Origin: Perkinsus olseni
Taxonomy: Eukaryota > Perkinsozoa > Perkinsida
Assembly (NCBI GenBank): GCA_013115125.1
Contig: JABANN010000007.1
Span: 1 to 64,000, forward strand
Length of the DNA stretch: 64,000 nt
Reading direction: 5' to 3'
The first letter of the stretch is position 1. Each line of letters starts with the position of its first letter. Under the pieces are notes generated by a model. It saw only the letters and a list, made by a program, of their open reading frames with translations. It did not search any database and had not been told where the DNA came from. Of the stretch, positions 1 through 8,429 are shown piece after piece. The position numbers and the translations under genes are program-made.

Positions 1-11
1 ATTGCGCCAAC

Positions 12-164
12 ATGGAGGATCTCCAGCTAGCACCGTTAGCGAAGCCGCGAATTCCGATAAGTCAGTCATTGTCGAGTCAGATCTCGTCCATCCTTGAAAG
101 CCGCCGCTCACCAACTCCTCTGACACTGAGCGGCGCCCGTTCGCTCATTCCGGTACGTTGCTGA
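12..164 (+). CDS. Possible short or 3'-spliced coding exon, unrecognised
   Basis: A frame opens with ATG at position 12 and reads about 50 codons of ordinary-looking composition (it begins MEDLQLAPLAKPRIP), ending in a stop at 163-165. A GT dinucleotide in good context (CCG|GTACGT) lies just before that stop, so this could be a first exon that splices onward. The sequence downstream is proline-codon-rich and then turns into a minisatellite, so I could not find a convincing second exon. No family is recognised. The frame could equally be chance, and I give it low weight. Confidence 0.2.
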   Translation: MEDLQLAPLAKPRIPISQSLSSQISSILESRRSPTPLTLSGARSLIPVRC

Positions 165-235
165 CTCCGTACTTACCCGTACCGGGGATTGAACCTGAAG
201 CAAGGTGCGCTCAACAACATGGTGTACCCGCACAT

Positions 236-340
236 GGACCTCCTCAACCACCTCCTCCCCCACCTCCGCAATCACCTCCTCAACAACCTCCACAACCACC
301 TCCTCAACCACAAGCTCCTCCACAACCGGCTCCTCCACGA
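236..340 (+). repeat. CCT/CCA-rich low-complexity tract
   Basis: Imperfect triplet and hexamer repeats of the type CCTCCTCAACCA run for about 100 bp. In one plus-strand frame they read as Pro/Gln runs; in the opposite strand they read as Val/Glu runs. Both are open, which is typical of triplet repeats and is not evidence for coding. Confidence 0.6.
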
Positions 341-388
341 AAAACTCATAGTATGAGTATGGCAGAAAACTTACACAGTGTATTACAC

Positions 389-508
389 TGTACAAGTTTT
401 CTGTGTACGAGTCCTCAGTGTACGGGTATTTGGTGTACGAGTCGAAGGTGTACGAATATTCGAGACATGAGTCGAAAATGTACGAGTTTTCGGTGTACGA
501 GTCGTGAA
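389..508 (+). repeat. 15-bp minisatellite, eight copies
   Basis: Eight tandem units of exactly 15 bp with consensus TGTACGAGTCNNNNN begin at 389, 404, 419, 434, 449, 464, 479 and 494. Because the unit is a multiple of three, all frames stay open. The plus strand reads as pentapeptides of the form C-T-S-x-x, with one copy diverged to D-M-S-R-K. The frame is open from about 158 to 541 but has no ATG in a convincing context. Translation is possible but unsupported. Confidence 0.8.
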
Positions 509-603
509 CATCCCGTCTGGAGAGGGACGGTGAGGGATTGAGCTCCTTCTAGCTTGGCATTGACTCATTCTAATGATGCGGTTACCGCTAGTCTTTATAC
601 TAC

Positions 604-816
604 CTATTCGGTAATTTATAGTTGGGATCCCGGCGCACAGCATGACAGCATCAGGCTGTTAGCTACTAAGGCGCTGGGCTACTGAGGCAATGAAATCGCT
701 ATTCGGGTAATTTATAGGAGGAATCCCGGCGCCCAGCATGACAGCATCAAGCCGTCAGCTACTAAGGCAATGGGGGAGCTATCAAGGCAATGGAATCGCT
801 ATTCGGGGAATTTATA
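604..816 (+). repeat. Three-copy degenerate tandem repeat, unit about 95-100 bp
   Basis: The phrase CTATTCGGTAATTTATAG recurs with small changes at 604, 699 and 799. Between copies lie shared stretches such as CCCGGCGC(A/C)CAGCATGACAGC and GCTACTAAGGC. The units are 95 and 100 bp long, and the third copy is truncated after its first 20 bp. No coding capacity is seen. Confidence 0.75.
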
Positions 817-870
817 GATTGCTATTAATAGGTTTCAATTAAAGTTTAGACTGCTATTCACTGAGAACGC

Positions 871-965
871 ACTTGGAGGTGCGCGCACCTCGTCTGAAAT
901 TCACGCACCTGGAGGTGCGCGCACCTGCTTTGGATAATTTCACGTCCTTGGAGGTGCGCGCATGT
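871..965. repeat. Three spaced copies of a 14-bp perfect palindrome
   Basis: AGGTGCGCGCACCT is its own reverse complement. It occurs at 877-890 and 913-926, with a decayed third copy at 952-965. Each copy sits in a larger unit of 35-39 bp that also contains an AATTTCACG-like spacer. The arrangement could be a protein-binding array or simply a minisatellite; nothing nearby distinguishes these. Confidence 0.7.
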
Positions 966-989
966 AGTAGGTGCGCATGGTAACTTGCA

Positions 990-1161
990 TTGCCCGAGCA
1001 GCCACCCGTGTAGCCTGACTCACTAGTGGGCAAGAGTAGTAGTAACCTAGAGTAGCAGTACCCTGGATTGCCCGAGCAGCCACTAGTGTAGCCTGACTCA
1101 CTAGTGGGCAAGAGTAGTAATAACCTAGAGTAGTAGTACCCTGGATTGCCCGAGCAGCCAC
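990..1161 (+). repeat. 78-bp tandem repeat, 2.2 copies
   Basis: Units start at 990, 1068 and 1146 with the phrase TTGCCCGAGCAGCCAC. The second unit is nearly identical to the first, and the third is cut off after about 16 bp. The period is exactly 78 bp (26 codons), so minus-strand frames through it stay open as a repeated peptide. It lies directly upstream of the direct repeat that bounds the candidate element at 1197. Confidence 0.8.
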
Positions 1162-1491
1162 TTCTGTGGGGCCGGGATTGGTCTGGATGGTCTGTCTGGG
1201 TGGTGAACTACGCTGGGATCAAACTAAGACTGTCAGCTGCTCGGCAGCTTGACTAGCCATGTTGGATAAGTCAGTGAGGAATTTGGATCGAGCTGCGGAT
1301 TCAGACTCACTATTCTATATTGGAGATATACGTTTTTACGCAGGTTTTCATATTGAATTTTCCAGATGTCTCAGCGCTTATCAGCTGCCGAGAATATGGT
1401 TAACAGGCTATCCGCGTGGAGGGATTCGCTGTGGTGAGCGAGTCCCCTCAGCCGCTTCACGACGTGAACTCAGACATTAGGAATACTGAGA

Positions 1492-1513
1492 CTCGAGCCA
1501 AGATGGCTACGGA
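1492..1513 (-). ncRNA. Spliced-leader sequence copy (relict or SL RNA-derived)
   Basis: Read on the minus strand from 1513 downward, the 22 bases match the leader that dinoflagellates and perkinsids trans-splice onto nuclear mRNAs (core CCGTAGCCATCTTGGCT), with one change near the end (CTCGAG where CTCAAG is usual). In an intact SL RNA gene the leader is followed by a GT donor. Here it is followed by TCTCAG, so this is more likely a relict left when a trans-spliced mRNA was copied back into the genome. The match is from memory of the leader, but a chance match of 21 of 22 in 64 kb is very unlikely. Confidence 0.7.
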
Positions 1514-1827
1514 CAATCTCTCTGCTCCGCGAGACGCCCCCCGCCGGTCACGTCACCCGTGACCGTCTCCTGAGCCTCCGCGCGCGCCGTACGCGCGCCA
1601 ACCTCTAGCTGGCACCGCGCCAGCTACATTCGCCCACGGCTAATCGCCCTACACAACTTGGACTAGAGTTCTGTCATTTAGTGGTTGCCACGGCCCGCTC
1701 TTTATTCTTGGATTTCGCCGAAACCTCAACACGGCGCAAAGTCGACACTTACTTGAATTCCGGCAACGGTGAATGGTTGGCAGAATACCAGGCTTCAGGG
1801 CTGCGGCCTGACGTACAGGCTATAAAG

Positions 1828-1985
1828 CCATTGTTATACTATTATTACTTATATTTATATTTATACCAGCACATGTTATTATTATATACTTATAGTGGGC
1901 ATTTAGTTATTTATAATTTATTAGTTTATTTTATATTATTATGCCCACTATATATTAAGATTAGTATATAGTAAATCATAGAATA
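1828..1985. repeat. AT-rich island with a 12-bp perfect inverted repeat
   Basis: About 160 bp are almost entirely A and T in a window that is otherwise near 50% GC. Within it, TATAGTGGGCAT at 1891-1902 is exactly inverted as ATGCCCACTATA at 1941-1952, giving a 12-bp stem with a 38-nt loop. It directly precedes the coding-like stretch at 2005. It could be a regulatory island, a small inverted-repeat insertion or a hairpin terminator. Confidence 0.6.
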
Positions 1986-2004
1986 TTATATTATTAAAAG
2001 GGCA

Positions 2005-3046
2005 CAGATCCACGTTTGTTGGATGTTTTGGCTTCATTTATGGATAGGATGACCTCTATGTCGACTGAGCGGTTGATCAAGGCTGTGCGTGTAAGACTAC
2101 ATGTTTAAACACGATATACAGCGCGCTATGTTGTATACGACCAGAGTGACGCCACCGGTGAAGAACCGTCGGGAATAAGTTTGAGCTACGTGCTATGCTG
2201 GTGGTTGTTGGGTTGTCCTGTGGATGGTATTGGTAACAATCGCGATGAAAAGACTAAGCTCTATAGAAGGGCCAACAAATGTTATGATGAAATCTGTGGT
2301 TACATGGAGTGGCCAGAATATGCATACGACTTAATCGCTAAGACATACAAAGATTTGCAAGCTATTCCCGACTACTTGCACATTTTCTTCATTTTAAATA
2401 GGCCTTGTTCGGCGCGCTCTGGGCAATCGCCACCACTATGGTATAGCATTAGTAATGGTACTCATAAGCCTCTGTTACGACAATTGATTAGGCCTCCGGT
2501 GCGTCACGATCCGGTTCCCTTTGGCTTTACGGAGGAGATGAACAAGGTCGTAGAGTATCACAAGGAAAGCTGGGCTGGTGATGCCCTAGAAGCTGCTGTG
2601 GCATTCGTATTGGTGGAACTAGGAGACTCTCCTAAGGAGAGCCTCAAACGATCCTACTTCTACAACTCATCATTCATCGGCAAACAATTTCTCCCAACAT
2701 CACTAGTGAGCTGTCGGAGTGGCTCAGACTGCTGGCATCCGGGAAGGAACTCCCGAGAGATCCGGCGGATCCTGAGAAGAGGACCAAGGCTTACAATGAG
2801 GAAGTTCAAGGATGGAGGTCGGCCTCCGAGAATATCGGAAAGCTCATGGAGATCGGGGAGGTTAGGGAGGGATATTCTTTGTTTTTGAGGACGTTGAACC
2901 GTTCCTTCACGAGGGATGCCAACATGTTCCAGGAAGAGTGTTTGGTGACGAAATCATCTCCATCATTGTATAGAAGGATAAGGAGGAGGGCACCGAGAAA
3001 ATCGAAGGGGCCTGACAGTAAGAGGCAACGAGGGACACCATATTAA
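2005..3046 (+). pseudogene. Frame-disrupted coding-like remnant, unrecognised, basic C-terminus
   Basis: Three open stretches lie in order on the plus strand. A short one at about 2005-2107 begins DPRLLDVLASFMDRM and ends at a possible GT donor. A second runs from 2178 to about 2640 and carries KTLKLYRR-like and tryptophan/tyrosine-rich segments. A third runs from 2636 to the stop at 3044-3046. The second and third are in different frames and overlap, so there is a frame change between about 2636 and 2720; it may be a mutation, a missed intron or programmed slippage. The last 30 residues are strongly basic (RRIRRRAPRKSKG), as expected for nucleic-acid binding. No domain is recognised. Its place between the direct repeats suggests it belonged to the element. 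Confidence 0.4.
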
Positions 3047-3256
3047 CTGTAGTCATTGCCCTTTATTGTATAAGAATTGTTTTAACCTTTCATTTTCCTT
3101 CTTCTCATCATTGTTGTTGTTCTATGTAGTCGGAGACGCCAGGAAAGGATTGGGATTGGGGGCCGATCATGTTATCATTGGGCTGGTTACTTTGGGTGGT
3201 GAACTACGCTGGGATCCAACTAAGACTGTGGGCTGCTTTGCAGCTTGACTTCTTGA

Positions 3257-3288
3257 CAGCTTGACAGCTTGACAGCTTGACAGCTTGA
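3257..3288 (+). repeat. CAGCTTGA octamer, four tandem copies
   Basis: Four perfect copies start at 3257, 3265, 3273 and 3281. They lie inside the right-hand copy of the element's boundary repeat, where the left copy has a single CAGCTTGA, so the array looks like a local expansion that came after the duplication. Confidence 0.85.
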
Positions 3289-3300
3289 CTAGGCATTGCG

Positions 3301-3537
3301 ACTTGTCTTACTCGTTTGTCTTACGTCTTACTGTAAGACTGTCTTACTCGTTAGTCTTACGTCGTACTGTAAGACCGTCTTACTCGTTAGTCTTACATCT
3401 TACTGTAAGTCTGGTTTACTCGTTAGTCTTACGTCTTACTCGTACTGTGAGACTGTCTTACTCGTTAGTCTTATGTCGTACTGTAAGACCGTCTTACTCG
3501 TTAGTCTTGCGTCTTACTCGTACTGTAAGACTGTCTT
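3301..3537 (+). repeat. 36-bp minisatellite, about six copies
   Basis: Units of about 36 bp read GTCTTACTCGTTAGTCTTAC followed by GTCGTACTGTAAGAC. Some copies carry an extra six bases (CTCGTA). The unit is itself built from short GTCTTAC-like words. Two plus-strand frames stay open through it and read repeats such as T-V-L-L-V-S-L-T-S-Y-C-K; this follows from a period divisible by three and is not evidence for a gene. Confidence 0.85.
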
Positions 3538-3555
3538 ATATGGTATATACCATAT
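3538..3555. repeat. 18-bp perfect palindrome closing the minisatellite
   Basis: ATATGGTATATACCATAT is exactly self-complementary and sits immediately at the 3' end of the 36-bp minisatellite. It could form a cruciform and may mark the end of the repeat block. Confidence 0.75.
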
Positions 3556-3559
3556 GTCG

Positions 3560-4570
3560 TTGGAAAAAGCACACTGGTCGCGCCGATATCTCTCAATAAC
3601 CCGCCTACAATGTGAACGGAAGAGCATTGAGCGACCGACAGAGGAAAACTATGCCGGTAACGGCACTTATGATGATCCGACCGACACAGAGTTGTTATGA
3701 TTTTGTTGTGTGTCTGTAGTCTTCACGATTGTGTTCTGATAACTTCTAGCGTCGAGCTAGTGGACTCGATCCACCATTAATTGTTACTAGGTTGTAGACC
3801 TCATTAGAGGTTCTTTGGCTCCACTGGGGACCCCAGTCTGGGGTACCTACTTTACGCTCAACTTCATCACCTAGAACGTTAGTATACTTCGACGGCGAAG
3901 AGTCTTGAGTTGTCTTAACTCCGTCATAACACAGCTGATCGTCACGCCTGCGGGATTGCACCACGGCGAATGCTGATCGTTAGTCCCGCCGATAAATCGA
4001 ATACAGAGGGATAAACTCATTGCTACATCCTAATCCCTCGACTCTAGAGTGAGCCCATCACCCGAGTCGTTGGTTGTTTGCCACGTATAAAAAATTCTTC
4101 AGCAGGGTACGTTCCTTGGGATTGAAGCGTAAATAAGCGATGAATAATATCCAAGGAGAGATATATATTCGAGACCGAAGCTATATGACGGAGCAAGAGC
4201 ATGATAGAATGTCTTGTTTTCCGAGCCCGAGAATTCCAGTTCGAGTGGAAGTTAGCAGAACTTCCCTCAGACCACACAAATTCAGCTCAAAAGAACCTCG
4301 GCGGCTTTTTGAGTCCTCGACTCTGAATAGACCATCACAAAGCCTTAAAATGAAGAAGAATTACCTCACGCGCTCTGCTCACTAGCGACTACAACCAAGT
4401 TATCGGAAGAAGGTTCAGTAAATGAATTTTCCCGAGGGAGAGTCGTCGCCTCCCGTGGCACGAAACTTTTGAATGAGGTTCTGAGATCCTCGTACTCGCT
4501 CGCCCTCGGTATCGAGCGCTTACAATCTTCCGCGAGCCCCAAAGTGCGCCGCTTGAGTTGTATCATAATT
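3560..4570. other. No gene seen
   Basis: Open stretches here are short, overlap on opposite strands, and show neither recognisable motifs nor consistent exon signals. The repeat block ends at about 3555 and base composition returns to the window average. I see no gene or RNA in this stretch. Confidence 0.5.
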
Positions 4571-4572
4571 GA

Positions 4573-5448
4573 TCCGGCAACTCATTCGTCATTCCGTTGC
4601 AGTTCGTGTTAAGCATTCCCACAGTTCATAGCCTCAGAAGAGTAGTCATCTCTCTAGCGGTCAGTCTAGCCTACGGTAGCCAAGATAGACCAATACAATG
4701 GTTGTTCGCTACCAGCAAGGAGACTGGGAGTCATTACTATATCGAACCTAGAGAGAGAGTCGCCGAGTTTCGCACACGGTTTATTACCACGATGGAAGGC
4801 GGGCTCCAATGCATAGCAGCAACACAATGTACCACGATTTCCGACATGTTTCCAGTCCGATATGCGTGGATTAATCGTGTAGAAGATAAGACGATGAAAC
4901 AGACGAGATACTCCGCAGCGTTGATCGCCAATGAGACCGAAGACTGTTTCACCTCTCTGAGCCCGCCTGATCTACAAGTTGTTGCTGACCTCAACAGGAT
5001 ATGCGCGAACCACGACTTCTGGATCACTACCAGTTCTGACCCTATGCATATCGAGGACGGTACGTATTCTGGCGAAAGAGCAGACTCTATGAAACTTAAA
5101 GTTGACGTGAAGGACGGTAGGGCCGAACGCGTGACCGCAAGGCCAAAGAACGAGGGAGCCAAGACGATGAAGAAGCTGACCTACTTCAAGGTGGGTGATG
5201 TCCTTTCGGTGACCATGAAAAACCCGGCTGCATCTCTCATACGTGATAAGATGATCCTCGAACCTAACACAAGGGATGCACAGTTCGAACACGGCGTCGG
5301 CAGGTCTAATTTGAAAGACTGGGACCGTGAGACAGCCAGCGCCGCTAATATGGAGCGTGGCAAAGGGAAAGCGGCTAAGGGTGGCTTAAAGGCACTCAAG
5401 AAGTTGGCACGGAAGCTGACTCGTAGAGAAAAGCATCAGCCCACGTGA
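4573..5448 (+). CDS. Unrecognised protein, probably a last exon
   Basis: A frame open from 4573 reads about 290 codons to a TGA at 5446-5448. The first ATG in frame is near 4789, well inside. A TTGCAG acceptor ends at 4602, so the upstream part is probably joined from an earlier exon I could not place. The early residues include a hydrophobic stretch (VVISLAVSLAYG) that would suit a signal sequence or membrane anchor. The middle has several cysteines and tryptophans, and the last 50 residues are lysine-rich (GGLKALKKLARKLTRREK) like a nuclear-localisation or nucleic-acid-binding tail. I recognise no family; it may be lineage-specific. Opposite-strand frames are open too but lack its composition bias. 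Confidence 0.5.
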   Translation, partial: SGNSFVIPLQFVLSIPTVHSLRRVVISLAVSLAYGSQDRPIQWLFATSKETGSHYYIEPRERVAEFRTRFITTMEGGLQCIAATQCTTISDMFPVRYAWINRVEDKTMKQTRYSAALIANETEDCFTSLSPPDLQVVADLNRICANHDFWITTSSDPMHIEDGTYSGERADSMKLKVDVKDGRAERVTARPKNEGAKTMKKLTYFKVGDVLSVTMKNPAASLIRDKMILEPNTRDAQFEHGVGRSNLKDWDRETASAANMERGKGKAAKGGLKALKKLARKLTRREKHQPT

Positions 5449-6602
5449 GTAGAGAGCTATGCGCAAGTACGATGCAACTGCAATAGATGTTATCATGTGA
5501 CCGTATGTCGGAGAAGGGTGATTATGTGTTGCGCAGTATGATGTTTTCGAAATTACGTCTTCCGTTATTAGATTGTGTGGCGTGATTCGTGATGTGACGG
5601 CTAGAAAGTTGCGTTAGCAGTGACCCTACCGAGACTAGAAAAACATCACGCATTCAATTGGGTTGAGTGACATACCTTTTCATCTCACGCAGGATATTAT
5701 CGTACCAAGCTGTTAATTCCACGCCTTGACATCCTCATGGCGACAACAGAGGAAGCAAGGGTGTCCGATCGCATCGTCATTTTCGTTAACTCATAACTTG
5801 ACCTAAGATAGTTAGAAATACTTCGCAGAGTTGACTGCAGAATTCCGTTCACATGATCCGACAGCGTACATGCAGATTCCCCTGCAGGATCATGCTTGTC
5901 CCAGGTGACTCGGAGGAAACATAAACGGCAAAAAAATCCCAATATTCATGAAAGTCTACCTAAAAGATCCCCCTCCCACACGCACATTAACGGACTCACG
6001 ATTCGTGACTCATGAAGGATTGAGGATCTGCTGAGACTGAAGAGGGTAATGGCACGCTGATGCGGCTCGACCAATGAAGTTCGAAGCTCGAACCCGTCGG
6101 GTGATATGCGAGCTAAGCCTCGTACTCCCAAGGACTTTGTGCTCAGGCACGCAAGCTGACTCCGAACTTGAACTTCTTGGAGCACCTGTGACACGAAATG
6201 CGAGACCTTCCACTCAGTCCTCAGACGGTAATTGGTCATTCTCTGATATTACATTGGCGCGTCCCCTCCAGCGTACGGAAGATCAATTGTGCTGGGCCGG
6301 ACTTCGGGTGTCGGGCAGAAGAAACACAACCGTACACAATCAGTGTCTGCGAGAAATGAATTTATGTGCGGCGTATTATCCACCCAAGAAGAACACGACT
6401 CCGACTTCTATTCTACCAGTAAAAGAGAGAACACCACTGAGTGCCCTTCAATAACAGTGATAGATTCAATGGACGATGTGCGAAAGATGGATGTTTGGTA
6501 CGAAGATGTGTCACGAATCACATATGTGATCAAGCACCACTAGAAAACTGGTCGCCGAGATACATGCGTCATCTTAAGCACAACTGCTGGGCCTAGATCA
6601 TA
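5449..6602. other. No gene seen
   Basis: Several open stretches of 80-126 codons occur on both strands, for example 5697-5942 minus and 6074-6454 plus. They overlap one another in antisense and show no family motif. I cannot support a gene here. The minus-strand kinase gene ends at 6603, so the right part may hold its 3' untranslated region. Confidence 0.4.
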
Positions 6603-8395
6603 TCATCCGAGAGCAGGCGGCGTTTGCACCAGGAACCCGCACGACCTCGAGGAGCGCGCTATTGCCGGCGACAGTGAGTTAAGCTTCTCTGAAGTCACCG
6701 CCCCGTCAATCGCAACGATGAAATCCAGATAATCGAAAATGAGGTCCGAGTGGCCACGTGCCATAGAGCTGGTGGTTTCGAGGGGTGATGGGTTCATTCC
6801 ATCTCCGATCACGAGTGAGTCCAGCTCGTTGAGATCAACCTGCCCATCATGATCCAAATCTGCTGCTGCAAAAAGTCGTGACATGTCTCCAAGCTGCGAC
6901 TCGGGGACGAGGCTCGCCGCAGTGCGGAGCAGCTCCTTCCGCTGCGGTGGAATAGCCAAGTACCGCTCCAGTTTCCTCCTCGTCCAAGGAGTTGATACAC
7001 AGAGAGTATTCGAAGGAGATGCTGCACGTATGAAAGGATGGCGCAGTGCCTCTGCAGCAGTAAGTCGCTGAGCAGAGCCATGCCTAACGAAGGGACACGG
7101 AAAAGTTTGTCTACCTGGGATGGTTCCACGATCAAGAGACGCGTGACAAGATCCACAGCAGCTTCACTTAGATTGTGCCAGGCTGGCCTGTTTCTAATGA
7201 AGCTTCCAGCTTTGACGCGATGCACAACCACCTACTAGCAGCTACAGCCATCGGCCTGTCAAATGAATACGTTAAGACCTTAGTGGACCTGTCCCCGGAC
7301 TGTCGGAAAGGGGAGGCGGCACAGAGCATTACGTATAGGACAACCCCGGCAGACCACATGTCGCTCCTCGTGTCAGCGCCTTCGGAACGGTATCTGGGTG
7401 GCTCACTTCTCCCCTCGGCTTCGGCGAGACGCTTTCCTACACCTCAGGCGCAGCATATGACAGAGTCCCTATGCGACCCTTGGCCTTTCCTCCAGCTACA
7501 GCCCTGAGACTGGCAGCCGCGCCGAAATCGCAGAGTTTCAACCGGCTTTTGTCGTTCTCGTCTACGAAAAGGAAGTTCTCTGCTTTCACATCACGATGCA
7601 CTATATATCTTGCATGGATGAAGGCGAGGGCCTCGAGAACTTGACGCATCAAGGATGATGCCTACCAGTGGACCGAACATCAGCAGCCAACGCTGAGCAG
7701 TCAGCCTGGACGGCCCAACTCACCTCTGCTTCCGGCAATCCTCGAGCCATCGATGGCCGTTTGCGTGCAGTATGTACTATATGATCATAGAGCTCACCGC
7801 CCCAACACGGTTCCATGACAATTTGGTACATCCCGTCGTCGTTCTCGAAAGCCTAGAATCAAACCAGACATGAATGCATGATGCCGAAAGAATGGCGGTA
7901 CAAAAACAGCCAGCCAACGATGACTGCTGGGGACAACCAGCGAGCGCGTCCATGTTACCTCACTTCGAAAACACGGACGATTCTTGGATGTGGCGGCAAA
8001 GCCGAGAGAGCCGAGATCTCGGTGGAGTAGCATCTGATGGCGGATCCCCCTTCAGCCGGACTCGATCCATCAGCCAGTTCCTTGACTGCCACCAACCGCC
8101 CAGCGGCGTCAATCTCCTCCGCTAGATAAACATCACCGTAGCTACCCTTGCCGAGCGCTTTTACTTTACGGTAAATTCTGTCGAAGGCAATGTCTCGATG
8201 TATTGCGAAAACCGCTCTCACGGCCCTTTCTGGTGGGATGTAAACGGGTTCAATCGAAGGGAGGTTGCCTTCAAGAGGCAGGAGGAGGTCAGAGGAGGCC
8301 TTTATAGACTGGGTGGAGTGCTCGTCCTCGGGGGGTGGTGGATTCTGGCATAAACTGAGAGGCTCCATGATCTGTGCTAAAGAGGTGTTACCCAT
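6603..8395 (-). CDS. Calcium-dependent protein kinase-like (CDPK) with a reduced EF-hand tail
   Basis: This is a multi-exon Ser/Thr kinase. In order on the minus strand it shows the glycine loop LGKGSYGDVYLAE with the ATP lysine in VAVKEL, the hinge MEPCWGGELYDHI, the catalytic loop VHRDVKAENFLF (near 7581-7600), the Mg loop LCDFGAAA, the activation-segment end LSYAAPEV, and MWSAGVVLYVMLC with the end of the C-lobe. A linker and one canonical EF-hand loop, DLDHDGQVDLNE (6826-6861), follow, then a degenerate second hand and a stop at 6603. All catalytic residues are present, so activity is expected. Family CDPKs usually carry four EF-hands; here I see one good loop, so calcium control may be weakened. 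The start chosen is MGNTSL at 8395. It resembles myristoylated CDPK starts but has Leu at position 6, outside the usual consensus. Exon edges are approximate. Confidence 0.85.
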
Positions 8396-8429
8396 GACAG
8401 ATTCAAACTGCGAGCGGCATAACAAACGA

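Larger units (their letters stand above)
1197..3297 (+). mobile_element. Candidate unclassified element bounded by a direct repeat of about 65 bp
   Basis: The 37 bp at 1197-1233 recurs at 3193-3229 with one mismatch (TGGGTGGTGAACTACGCTGG and onward). The similarity continues through GCTGCT--GCAGCTTGACT to an ending of ACTAG(C/G)CAT at about 1260 and 3297; the right copy carries an extra run of CAGCTTGA units. Between the copies lie a minus-strand spliced-leader copy, an AT-rich hairpin island and a frame-disrupted coding stretch. This layout resembles a small LTR-type or otherwise repeat-bounded element. No reverse transcriptase, integrase or transposase is visible, and I could not identify a target-site duplication. 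It may be non-autonomous, or only two copies of a dispersed repeat. Confidence 0.45.

Noticed and set aside
165-270. tRNA gene on the minus strand
   Set aside because: A perfect B-box (GGTTCAATCCC) is present, but the T-stem has a mismatch, no complementary acceptor strand lies about 72 nt upstream, and no A-box or anticodon arm can be drawn.
3301-3700. Repeat protein encoded by the 36-bp minisatellite
   Set aside because: Open frames result from a period divisible by three; there is no splice or start context and no non-repeat coding flank.
4665-4690. Second spliced-leader copy
   Set aside because: Only the nine bases AGCCAAGAT are shared, which is within chance.
6040-6160. tRNA gene on the minus strand
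   Set aside because: TAGCTC and GGTTCGA words occur at a suggestive distance, but the T-arm does not pair and the B-box ends TT instead of CC.
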